This document shows positions 1 to 5,432 of a stretch of 5,432 nt of DNA, one piece after another. Every line of letters starts with the position of its first letter. Position 1 is the first letter of the stretch. The notes below the pieces were generated by a model. That model did not search any database, was not told the origin of the DNA, and worked only from the letters and a program-made list of their open reading frames with translations. Source of the DNA: Planctomycetota bacterium (lineage in GTDB: Bacteria > Planctomycetota > Planctomycetia > Pirellulales > Lacipirellulaceae); NCBI GenBank assembly GCA_022615465.1, contig JAKEGR010000183.1, positions 1 to 5,432 of the forward strand, written 5' to 3'. Position numbers and translations under genes: made by a program.

Positions 1-59
1 ACAACACGCCCAGACCGGAATGTAGGAACGCTGTTTTTCCGACGCTCAAGGCGAGCCGG
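1..59. other. short non-coding edge downstream of coaX
   Basis: No gene is visible. Read on the minus strand this is the sequence just after the coaX stop. It holds only a 4-bp GCTC/GAGC stem followed by a short A run, which is too weak to call a terminator. No downstream minus-strand gene starts inside the window, so whether the transcript continues cannot be judged. Confidence 0.5.
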
Positions 60-929
60 CTACGTTTTCTCGTCCACCAGTGCCAAGCCAGCCAACACCA
101 GATGGGGCACGTGGCGCACCGACCACGGTTCATTGGTGGCCACCGACTTAGCGAGATGGGGCGAGGCACCGCCGGTGAAAAACAGATCAGGGGTTGCCTC
201 TAGATCCGCGGATAGTTGATGCACCAGCTCGCGGATGGCGCCGACCGCGCCCCAGTACAGACCGGATTCAATCGCGGCCACGGTGGATTTCCCGAGCGGT
301 TTGGGTCGTTGTGCGGAATCGGCCATCGTGACGCGGGGGAGCGCGTCGGTCTGTTCTTCAAGTGCTCGGGCTGCCATCTCGATTCCAGGCAAAATCGCGC
401 CGCCGCGGAACGCGCCGACAGCATCGACCAGATCGACGGTAATCGCCGAGCCGGAATCGACGATGATCGCTGCCCGATCACGCTGGCGAAGCCGGTCGGC
501 CGCCAGTGCGGCGAGCAAGCGGTCGATGCCCACTCGCTGTGGCTCCTCGACCAGGATCGGCAGCGGCAGATCGCGATAGGTGATCTGCCGTAGGGGCCAC
601 TGGCTCGCCGTTCGCTCCGCCAGGTCGCTCACGGTGCTTGTAAATGAATTGGCCGCACCGCGATGAACGCTTGCTACGAGCCACAGCGATCTACTTGCCA
701 CGTACCTGGCACACCATGCCGCGAGTTGCGGAACTTCGAAACTGCCAGAGTGATCATGAACTGGCAGGTCGAGCGTTTCGCTCGGATCGGGAATCTGGGA
801 GGCCCCGATCCGTCGCGCAGGCGACGCGGTCGCTCCGCGGCCTCCGCGATCAAACCGTCCCAGCTTGATCCGGCTATTACCGATGTCGACGGCGATCAGC
901 GAAGTGTCCAATTCTGGCATGGGTTGCAC
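60..929 (-). CDS. coaX: type III pantothenate kinase (CoaX)
   Basis: This is a cytoplasmic kinase that phosphorylates pantothenate to 4'-phosphopantothenate, the first committed step of CoA synthesis. It belongs to the ASKHA (actin-like ATPase) fold. The family motifs are present in order: the N-terminal phosphate loop DIGNSRIKLG (residues 15-24), VGIDR (133-137), DSGSAITVD (158-166, usually with GT rather than GS), GGAILPGI (176-183), STVAAIESG (215-223) and FFTGG (250-254). The end, VPHLVLAGL, matches the usual PxLxLxGL close. At 289 residues it is slightly longer than the roughly 255-260 usual for the family; the extra length appears to lie around residues 25-70. The longest reading starts with GTG at 929, but an ATG three codons later (920) gives a 286-residue protein and may be the real start; neither has a clear Shine-Dalgarno. 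It lies 111 bp downstream of the FAAL-ACP gene on the same strand, so co-transcription is possible. The identification is secure; the start is not. Confidence 0.95.
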   Translation of the reverse strand: MQPMPELDTSLIAVDIGNSRIKLGRFDRGGRGATASPARRIGASQIPDPSETLDLPVHDHSGSFEVPQLAAWCARYVASRSLWLVASVHRGAANSFTSTVSDLAERTASQWPLRQITYRDLPLPILVEEPQRVGIDRLLAALAADRLRQRDRAAIIVDSGSAITVDLVDAVGAFRGGAILPGIEMAARALEEQTDALPRVTMADSAQRPKPLGKSTVAAIESGLYWGAVGAIRELVHQLSADLEATPDLFFTGGASPHLAKSVATNEPWSVRHVPHLVLAGLALVDEKT

Positions 930-1040
930 GAACAGATCGGCTCAAGATCATCCACCGCCGCTGCAAGGCTCGCTGACCTCGGCCAACCGTGCCGGCTCCC
1001 TTGGTAAACGATGGATCGGGCGGACCCTTTTGTCCTTCCT
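930..1040 (-). other. spacer between the FAAL-ACP gene and coaX
   Basis: This 111-bp gap separates two genes on the same strand. I see no strong terminator: the best hairpin is a GGAC/GTCC stem of 4 bp near 1022-1035 without a U tract. I also see no convincing -35/-10 pair for coaX. Read-through from the FAAL-ACP gene into coaX is therefore plausible but unproven. Confidence 0.35.
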
Positions 1041-3425
1041 TTATCGTTGCCGCTGTTCCTCGGCGAGCAGGCGGGCTGCGTCCTCGTCGGAAAGGTTTTC
1101 GATTTCGGCCAGCAGGGCCGCGAGTTCCGCATCATTATCGCTACCGTTTACCGAAGAAGCCGAGGCATCGTTCAGGTCGTAAGCAGTCTGAGCCGCTTCC
1201 GCAGTCGCACCTCCGCCGGTGGATTGCTCGGCCAGGTAGCGAGCCAGCGCGGCGGGCGTCGGATAGTTCCAAGCAACGATCGGCGGCAAAGGCACGCCAA
1301 ACTCGCGTTCCAGTTCGGCGCTAAGCTCGACGGCCGCGAGCGAATCAACACCCAATTCAGCAAACGGTCGATCCCGTGACATTTCGGCCACATCAAGGCC
1401 CAACCTCGCAACGAGCCATCCCAGAAGCCAGGTCTCGATCTGTTCGGCCGTGCGGTCGAGGGCGACGCTGGCGGCGACGCCGCCCACTGGGGAAGTGGAT
1501 CGTCTCTTGCGGTGGGTCTTCGAAGGATGAGGAATCGAGGCGCCGCTGGCGACCGGTGCGTCAGGAGCGGCCTTGGTTGCCGACTCGCCATTTCTCCGCC
1601 ACGCCACGCCCTCGCCGTGGAGCTGCACATCGACGCGGCCATTGGTGGACGACGGCATTTCGGCCTCGGCGACTTCTGTTCGACCGTATGCCGGATTCGT
1701 CCAGGAATGGACAACTTTCAGTTCGCCGGCCAGATATTGATCGCGGCACAAATTGCGCTGCACCTTGCCGCTCGAGGTAATCGGTAGCGAGGTCTGGCGG
1801 ATCAGCACGATCGCGCAAGGATCCAACTCATGCTGTTCGACGATCGCCCGGCGGATTGCCTGCACAATCTGCTGATGATCGGACCCGCGGTATTGGCGAT
1901 CGATCTGGTGGACGACGCCGAGCCGCTCATCATCGCCGTGAACCAGCGCAAAAGCCGCACCCGGCAGCACGGCGGGATGCGCCTCCTCGGCCGACTGCTC
2001 GATATCCTGCGGATAATGGTTGCGGCCGCGGATAATAATCACGTCTTTCACTCGGCCAGTAACAAACAGTTCGCCCTCGCGGAAAAAACCCAGGTCGCCT
2101 GTCCGCAGGAAGCGGCCTTCATGGCCCTCGACGCGGGCGCCAAAATCGCTCTCGGTTTCTTCGGGTCGGTTCCAATATCCTTGGGTGACCGACGGACCTT
2201 GCACCAGAATCTCGCCGACTTCGCCCTCGGGACATTCCAGGCCGGTTTCAGGACTGACGATGACCAGTCGATGGTCCGGCATGGCTTGGCCGCAGCCCAC
2301 CAGCCGATGCACCATCTCAGCCGGCTCGCCACAGGTCGGCACGACTCGGTGCTCGGCCAACGCCGGGCGATTGACGGCCAGGACCGTTGGTTCGTCGCGG
2401 AAATCAGGACCGGCCGCGAGCAGCGTCACCTCCGCCAATCCATAGCACGGATAAAACGCCTTCGAGTGAAATCCAGCCACTCGGAAGGCCTCGGCAAAGT
2501 GGTGCAGCGTTTCGACGCGAATCGGCTCGGCACCGCAGAACGCCAACCGCCAGTGGCTCAAATCGAGTGTGGCTCGCTCGTCGGGGGTCGTGCGACGCAC
2601 GCAGTATTCGTAGGCAAAGTTCGGCGCGCCGCTGACTGTTGCATGGTACTTGTGAATTGTCTGGAGCCATCGCATCGGACGCTGCAGGAACGCCGTGGGT
2701 GACATCAGGATGCTTCGGCCACCCATGTAAAGCGGCATGAGCACCCCGCCGATCAGCCCCATATCGTGATAGGCAGGAAGCCAAAACACGCCCGTCGACG
2801 ACACCCGATCCTCTTCCATTTCGCCAATGCCGAACGACTGCCGAATGCACTCAAGGTTGTTCAACAAATTGGCGTGCGAAACCATGACGCCCTTCGGATC
2901 GCTGGTCGATCCGGAAGTGTATTGCAGAAACGCCAGGTCATGCTCGTGATCGTTTGGCCGCTCCCAGTGATCGGTCAGAGCGTCGTGGAGTTGATCGGTG
3001 GCAATCCAAAGGCTCGTGGCCGCATCGGCCGATAGCAGGTTCGGGTCGAGCGTGGCGAGTGTTTGCGAGGTCGACAAAGCAACGTGTGCGTCGCAATCGG
3101 CCGCGATCCGATTCAGTCGCGGCAGCGGACGCTTCGGTTTCGGATACGTGGCTGGAACTGCCACGATGCCGGCATATAAGCAGCCGAAAAACGCCGCAAT
3201 GAAATCCAAACCGGCCGGGTAGACCAGCAAGGCCCGGTCGCCCGGCTTCAACTCAAGCTGCAGCCTGGCGGCGATCGCGCGGGCGCGCCGATCAAGTTCC
3301 GAAAAAGTGATTTCCGTCGTGCCATCGCGATCGTCGACGAAAGCATAAGCGATGCCGTCAGGCTGCTCAGCAGCCTGGCTGACCAGGACATCAATCATGG
3401 TTCCGTCAAAGGACGTGCGTTGCAT
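1041..3425 (-). CDS. fatty acyl-AMP ligase fused to acyl carrier protein (FAAL-ACP)
   Basis: This 794-residue two-domain enzyme should adenylate a fatty acid with ATP and transfer the acyl group to the phosphopantetheine arm of a carrier, which is how lipid chains enter PKS/NRPS pathways. The adenylating domain (about 1-570) shows the P-loop YTSGSTSDPKG (169-179), the FAAL-typical stretch FWLPAYHDMGLIGG (214-227), APNFAYEYC (267-275), YGLAE (328-332), TGDLG (442-446), the hinge GRVKDVIIIRGRN (457-469) and the catalytic lysine K554 in SSGKVQR. Residues about 350-378 (VNRPALAEHRVVP and onward) look like the FAAL-specific insertion that separates FAALs from acyl-CoA ligases. A polar linker (about 571-655) with a basic KTHRKRR patch leads to an ACP (about 656-735) with the attachment serine S695 in LGVDSL. 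An acidic tail ends in ENLSDEDAARLLAEE (776-790). The start is ATG 3425, with AGGA 11 bases upstream. ATG 3398 (785 residues) is an alternative and would still keep the whole domain. The acyl substrate length cannot be read from the sequence. Confidence 0.95.
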   Translation of the reverse strand: MQRTSFDGTMIDVLVSQAAEQPDGIAYAFVDDRDGTTEITFSELDRRARAIAARLQLELKPGDRALLVYPAGLDFIAAFFGCLYAGIVAVPATYPKPKRPLPRLNRIAADCDAHVALSTSQTLATLDPNLLSADAATSLWIATDQLHDALTDHWERPNDHEHDLAFLQYTSGSTSDPKGVMVSHANLLNNLECIRQSFGIGEMEEDRVSSTGVFWLPAYHDMGLIGGVLMPLYMGGRSILMSPTAFLQRPMRWLQTIHKYHATVSGAPNFAYEYCVRRTTPDERATLDLSHWRLAFCGAEPIRVETLHHFAEAFRVAGFHSKAFYPCYGLAEVTLLAAGPDFRDEPTVLAVNRPALAEHRVVPTCGEPAEMVHRLVGCGQAMPDHRLVIVSPETGLECPEGEVGEILVQGPSVTQGYWNRPEETESDFGARVEGHEGRFLRTGDLGFFREGELFVTGRVKDVIIIRGRNHYPQDIEQSAEEAHPAVLPGAAFALVHGDDERLGVVHQIDRQYRGSDHQQIVQAIRRAIVEQHELDPCAIVLIRQTSLPITSSGKVQRNLCRDQYLAGELKVVHSWTNPAYGRTEVAEAEMPSSTNGRVDVQLHGEGVAWRRNGESATKAAPDAPVASGASIPHPSKTHRKRRSTSPVGGVAASVALDRTAEQIETWLLGWLVARLGLDVAEMSRDRPFAELGVDSLAAVELSAELEREFGVPLPPIVAWNYPTPAALARYLAEQSTGGGATAEAAQTAYDLNDASASSVNGSDNDAELAALLAEIENLSDEDAARLLAEEQRQR

Positions 3426-3615
3426 CGTACAGAAAATCCTGAAAACAAACTGAACGGCGGAAGCCGAGGAGCATTCGCGTAGAATCCCGCTAACTCGCCC
3501 AGACGCCCACGCGGATTAGCTCAATTCCGCACCAGTCTATCCGCCCACGGGGACCGATCCACTACACGGACGCCTCCTTGCGACACCGCCCAGAGACCCG
3601 GCGTGGCACGGTCAT

Positions 3616-3646
3616 CTGGAATAGTATGGTAACTCGTGTATTCTAG
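3616..3646. repeat. imperfect inverted repeat, possible operator
   Basis: CTGGAATA (3616-3623) and TATTCTAG (3639-3646) are inverted copies that match at 7 of 8 positions, separated by 15 bases. The centres of the arms are 23 bp apart, about two helical turns, as expected for a dimeric regulator. The dyad overlaps the only weak -10-like element for the rightward transcript. No regulator family can be named from the sequence, and chance occurrence is possible. Confidence 0.3.
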
Positions 3647-3805
3647 GTGGTTCCCGGAGGGGCCGAAAGGGCCTGCCAAGCCCCCCGCCACTCCTTCCTG
3701 GCAACGGGCAGGTCGTGCCGGTTCAAACAATCGCGAGGATTGATTCGTCCGTATCACATCTCTCGTATGTACAATGGTTTAGGTGTCGTTCCATGTGTTG
3801 CGTAC

Positions 3806-3829
3806 GATTCCCTTTTCGGCAAGGGAATC
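3806..3829 (+). promoter_or_regulatory. hairpin masking the ribosome binding site of the thioesterase gene
   Basis: GATTCCCTT (3806-3814) and AAGGGAATC (3821-3829) are perfect reverse complements around a 6-base loop, TTCGGC. The stem has 9 pairs, four of them G-C. The 3' arm contains the only Shine-Dalgarno-like sequence (AAGGGA, 3821-3826), and the stem ends on the base just before ATG 3830. In mRNA this would occlude ribosome binding until the stem opens. No U tract follows, so it does not look like a terminator. It could instead be a DNA operator, since it is also a symmetric palindrome. Confidence 0.6.
3821..3826 (+). promoter_or_regulatory. Shine-Dalgarno site that decides the thioesterase start
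   Basis: AAGGGA lies 3 bases before ATG 3830 (5 bases counted from AAGG). The spacing is short but this is the best match near any in-frame start. It favours 3830 over the upstream ATG at 3767. The whole site is paired in the hairpin at 3806-3829. Confidence 0.5.
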
Positions 3830-4675
3830 ATGGCAGATTGCGAGCAAATCCTCGTGCCCTCTTATCTCTACCAGGATCGACCTGATAATAACGTCTGTGC
3901 CGGTATCCGACTGGTGTGTCTTCCCCATGCAGGGGGGGGTACGGCGGTTTACCACCGTTGGCGGCACCTCGTGCCGCCCAGGATCGAAGTGATCCCCGTT
4001 TGCTTGGCGGGGCGGGAAGGCCGAATCGCTGAATCCCCTTGCACCGACCTGCGGGCTGTCGCCCTGGCCATTGCCGAGGAATTGGAGCCTCGGCTTGATC
4101 GACCTTGGGTGCTTTTGGGCCACAGCATGGGAGCCTGGATTGCGTTTGAAGTGGCGCGAGAGCTGCGCCGCCGAGAAGCACGGCTGCCTTCGTTGCTCGT
4201 CGTGGGAGCCAGCCGCGCGCCCCATGCAACGAAATCCGATGAGCGTTTGCACCAACTCCCGGAGGATGATTTCCTGACCACCCTTGACCAGCGTTACGAT
4301 GGCATCCCGCCGGCAGTGCGGAACAGTAAGGTGTTGCTGCGCATGTTGCTGCCGATGCTACGGGCGGATGTGCAAATGGTGGAGACCTACCAGTATCGCG
4401 AGGAGCCACCGCTCGCAGTGGACATGTTGGCACTGGCCGGCATCGAGGATCCCGTCGTTTCCGTTGCCGAAATTTCCGAATGGCGACGACACACGGCCGG
4501 ATCATTTGCCAGCCGATTGTTGCCCGGTGGACATTTCTTTTTGTTTCGAGGCCCGGATCAAGGGGACGCATTGGCTTCCGTGACAGAACCGCAAGTCCAA
4601 CAGCCCTCGCCTGCCCTGCAAATGATTATTGCCCGTTTGGAACAACTCGCGCCCACTGAGCAGGGCCAGCAATGA
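3830..4675 (+). CDS. type II (editing) thioesterase, GrsT-like alpha/beta hydrolase
   Basis: This 281-residue cytoplasmic alpha/beta hydrolase resembles the stand-alone thioesterases of PKS and NRPS clusters, which hydrolyse wrong or stalled acyl groups from phosphopantetheine arms. The N-terminal oxyanion-loop motif LPHAGGG is at 31-37. The nucleophile is S99 in GHSMGA (97-102), the acid is probably D207 in GIEDP, and the histidine is H235 in LPGGHFFL. The motif MLLPMLRADVQMVETY (172-187) is also typical of the family. The open frame extends to GTG 3647, but residues before ATG 3830 resemble nothing, and starting at 3830 gives the usual family length; ATG 3767 would add 21 residues. A tract of eight G (3932-3939) encodes the HAGGG loop. 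The gene is divergent from the FAAL-ACP gene, whose ACP is the obvious candidate substrate. It sits 9 bases before the transferase gene and is probably in one operon with it. It could also act as the product-releasing enzyme. Confidence 0.93.
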   Translation: MADCEQILVPSYLYQDRPDNNVCAGIRLVCLPHAGGGTAVYHRWRHLVPPRIEVIPVCLAGREGRIAESPCTDLRAVALAIAEELEPRLDRPWVLLGHSMGAWIAFEVARELRRREARLPSLLVVGASRAPHATKSDERLHQLPEDDFLTTLDQRYDGIPPAVRNSKVLLRMLLPMLRADVQMVETYQYREEPPLAVDMLALAGIEDPVVSVAEISEWRRHTAGSFASRLLPGGHFFLFRGPDQGDALASVTEPQVQQPSPALQMIIARLEQLAPTEQGQQ

Positions 4676-4684
4676 CACAACCGG

Positions 4685-5432
4685 ATGACTGTCGCCATGG
4701 CACTTCGTCGGCCTGAGTCTTACGAACCGATTCCATTACCGGCGGACGAGGTCCACGTTTGGAACGTCCCGATTCCCAAGCAGATGGCGCCAGGTGATGA
4801 ACGATGGACGCTCCTTCGCCGCGATGAGCAAGAACAGGCCGAATGCTTTCGGGTCGAGGACGCGCGGCATCGGTTTATTGCAGGTCGGTCGGCACTGCGA
4901 AGAATTCTTGGACACTACCTCGGCCTGTTGCCACAGGATGTTGAGTTGGATGATGATCCGTATGGCAAACCGCGGCTTGCCCCATCGCAGCACGGCATCC
5001 ATCTGGCCTCGGAAGTGCGATTCAACGTCGCCCATTCAGGCGAGTTGGCATTGGTGGCAGTCGCATTGGGGTGCGAGGTGGGAGTCGATGTGGAGCGACT
5101 TCGGCAGGTCAAGCATGTGGAACAGTTAGCCCGCCGCTTTCTGCATCCCGCGGAGGCAGATTCTGTGATGGAAGCCGATGTTCCGGCACGAGCGAATGCG
5201 TTCCTCCGCTGTTGGACGCGGAAGGAAGCCGTGCTCAAGGCAATCGGCGCTGGAATTCATTTTCCGCTCGACCGGTTCCATGTGCTGGTGAATGAACAGG
5301 CAGCCGCATGGGTCGAGTTGCCGGCGTGGAAAAAATTTGCGTTGACGCGTTGTTGGCTTGTGCCAATGGAGCCGTCGGCAGATTATACCGCGGCGGTGTC
5401 ATGTGTTGGCAGCGAGCGTCGGGTGCGTGCTC
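4685..5432 (+). CDS. 4'-phosphopantetheinyl transferase, Sfp type (3' end cut by window)
   Basis: This enzyme moves the 4'-phosphopantetheine group from CoA to the serine of apo carrier proteins, using Mg2+. The visible 249 residues contain the expected motifs: KPRL (about 100), FNVAHSG (113-119), GVDVER (133-138, metal ligands D135 and E137) and WTRKEAVLKAIGAG (177-190, with catalytic/metal residues K180, E181 and K185). Sfp-like proteins are usually about 220-250 residues, so only a few residues should be missing beyond 5432. Two in-frame starts exist, ATG 4685 (9 bases after the thioesterase stop) and ATG 4697; neither has a good Shine-Dalgarno. The first in-frame stop upstream is the thioesterase TGA itself, so no earlier start is possible. 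Tight spacing suggests co-translation with the thioesterase. The ACP with S695 encoded across the divergent promoter is a likely substrate, though Sfp enzymes are often broad and may serve other carriers. Confidence 0.93.
   Translation, partial: MTVAMALRRPESYEPIPLPADEVHVWNVPIPKQMAPGDERWTLLRRDEQEQAECFRVEDARHRFIAGRSALRRILGHYLGLLPQDVELDDDPYGKPRLAPSQHGIHLASEVRFNVAHSGELALVAVALGCEVGVDVERLRQVKHVEQLARRFLHPAEADSVMEADVPARANAFLRCWTRKEAVLKAIGAGIHFPLDRFHVLVNEQAAAWVELPAWKKFALTRCWLVPMEPSADYTAAVSCVGSERRVRA

Larger units (their letters stand above)
3426..3829. promoter_or_regulatory. divergent intergenic control region
   Basis: These 404 bp separate the 5' ends of the FAAL-ACP gene (leftward) and the thioesterase gene (rightward), so promoters for both transcripts should lie here. 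I cannot name a convincing -35/-10 pair on either strand. The sequence TATTCT (3639-3644) is a weak -10 candidate for the rightward transcript. The region contains an imperfect dyad at 3616-3646 and a perfect hairpin at 3806-3829, listed separately. Open frames crossing the region (minus 3521-3757 with a GTG start, and the upstream extension of the thioesterase frame to 3647) show no recognisable protein features. The position is well supported by gene orientation; the individual promoter elements are not. Confidence 0.6.

Noticed and set aside
1022..1035. Possible terminator after the FAAL-ACP gene (GGAC/GTCC stem)
   Set aside because: The stem is four base pairs with no following U tract on the transcribed strand, which is too weak to call.
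1830..2702. 290-residue open frame on the plus strand opposite the FAAL-ACP gene
   Set aside because: It lies entirely antisense to a clearly conserved enzyme and shows no recognisable domain. Long antisense frames are expected in GC-rich genes.
3603..3619. Sigma-54-like sequence TGGCACG in the divergent region
   Set aside because: The -24 half matches well, but the required GC of the -12 element is absent at the correct spacing.
3657..3677. GGCC-GAAAG-GGCC hairpin in the leader region
   Set aside because: The stem is only 4 bp, does not extend, and lies in a locally G/C-rich stretch, so it is likely chance.
3521..3757. 78-residue minus-strand open frame with a GTG start in the divergent region
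   Set aside because: There is no Shine-Dalgarno, domain or signal feature, and it occupies the place where both promoters are expected. A real small gene cannot be fully excluded.
3647..3829. Longer 342-residue thioesterase starting at GTG 3647
   Set aside because: The extra 61 residues resemble nothing in the family, and the 281-residue form has the normal length and the only Shine-Dalgarno match.
3828..4571. 247-residue minus-strand open frame opposite the thioesterase gene
   Set aside because: It mirrors a gene with an intact catalytic triad, its translation is rich in Pro, Arg and Cys without motifs, and it has no support as a gene.

Overview
The window shows part of a bacterial lipid/secondary-metabolite locus in GC-rich DNA. 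A type III pantothenate kinase, a fatty acyl-AMP ligase fused to an acyl carrier protein (FAAL-ACP), a type II thioesterase and an Sfp-type phosphopantetheinyl transferase fit a Gram-negative-like lineage of the kind seen in Planctomycetes, and weak Shine-Dalgarno sites agree with that. The taxonomic guess rests on gene content and composition only and is weak.

Layout from left to right: positions 1-59 hold no gene. Minus-strand coaX (60-929) comes first. It is preceded, in its own reading direction, by the FAAL-ACP gene (1041-3425, minus). A divergent control region of about 400 bp (3426-3829) follows. The plus strand then carries a type II thioesterase (3830-4675) and, 9 bases after its stop, a phosphopantetheinyl transferase (4685 onward) that runs off the right edge probably close to its natural end.

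How the genes may work together: the FAAL would activate a fatty acid as acyl-adenylate and load it onto its own C-terminal ACP. That ACP works only after a transferase has attached 4'-phosphopantetheine from CoA to its serine, and such an enzyme is encoded across the divergent promoter. CoaX catalyses the first committed step of making that CoA. The thioesterase would clear wrong or stalled acyl groups from the carrier, or release the product. The FAAL-ACP ends in a short acidic tail of the sort seen at the ends of modular PKS/NRPS subunits, so the acyl-ACP is probably passed to a partner synthase outside the window.

The most unusual non-coding signal is a perfect 9-bp hairpin directly before the thioesterase ATG. 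Its 3' arm contains the whole likely ribosome binding site, which suggests translational control.
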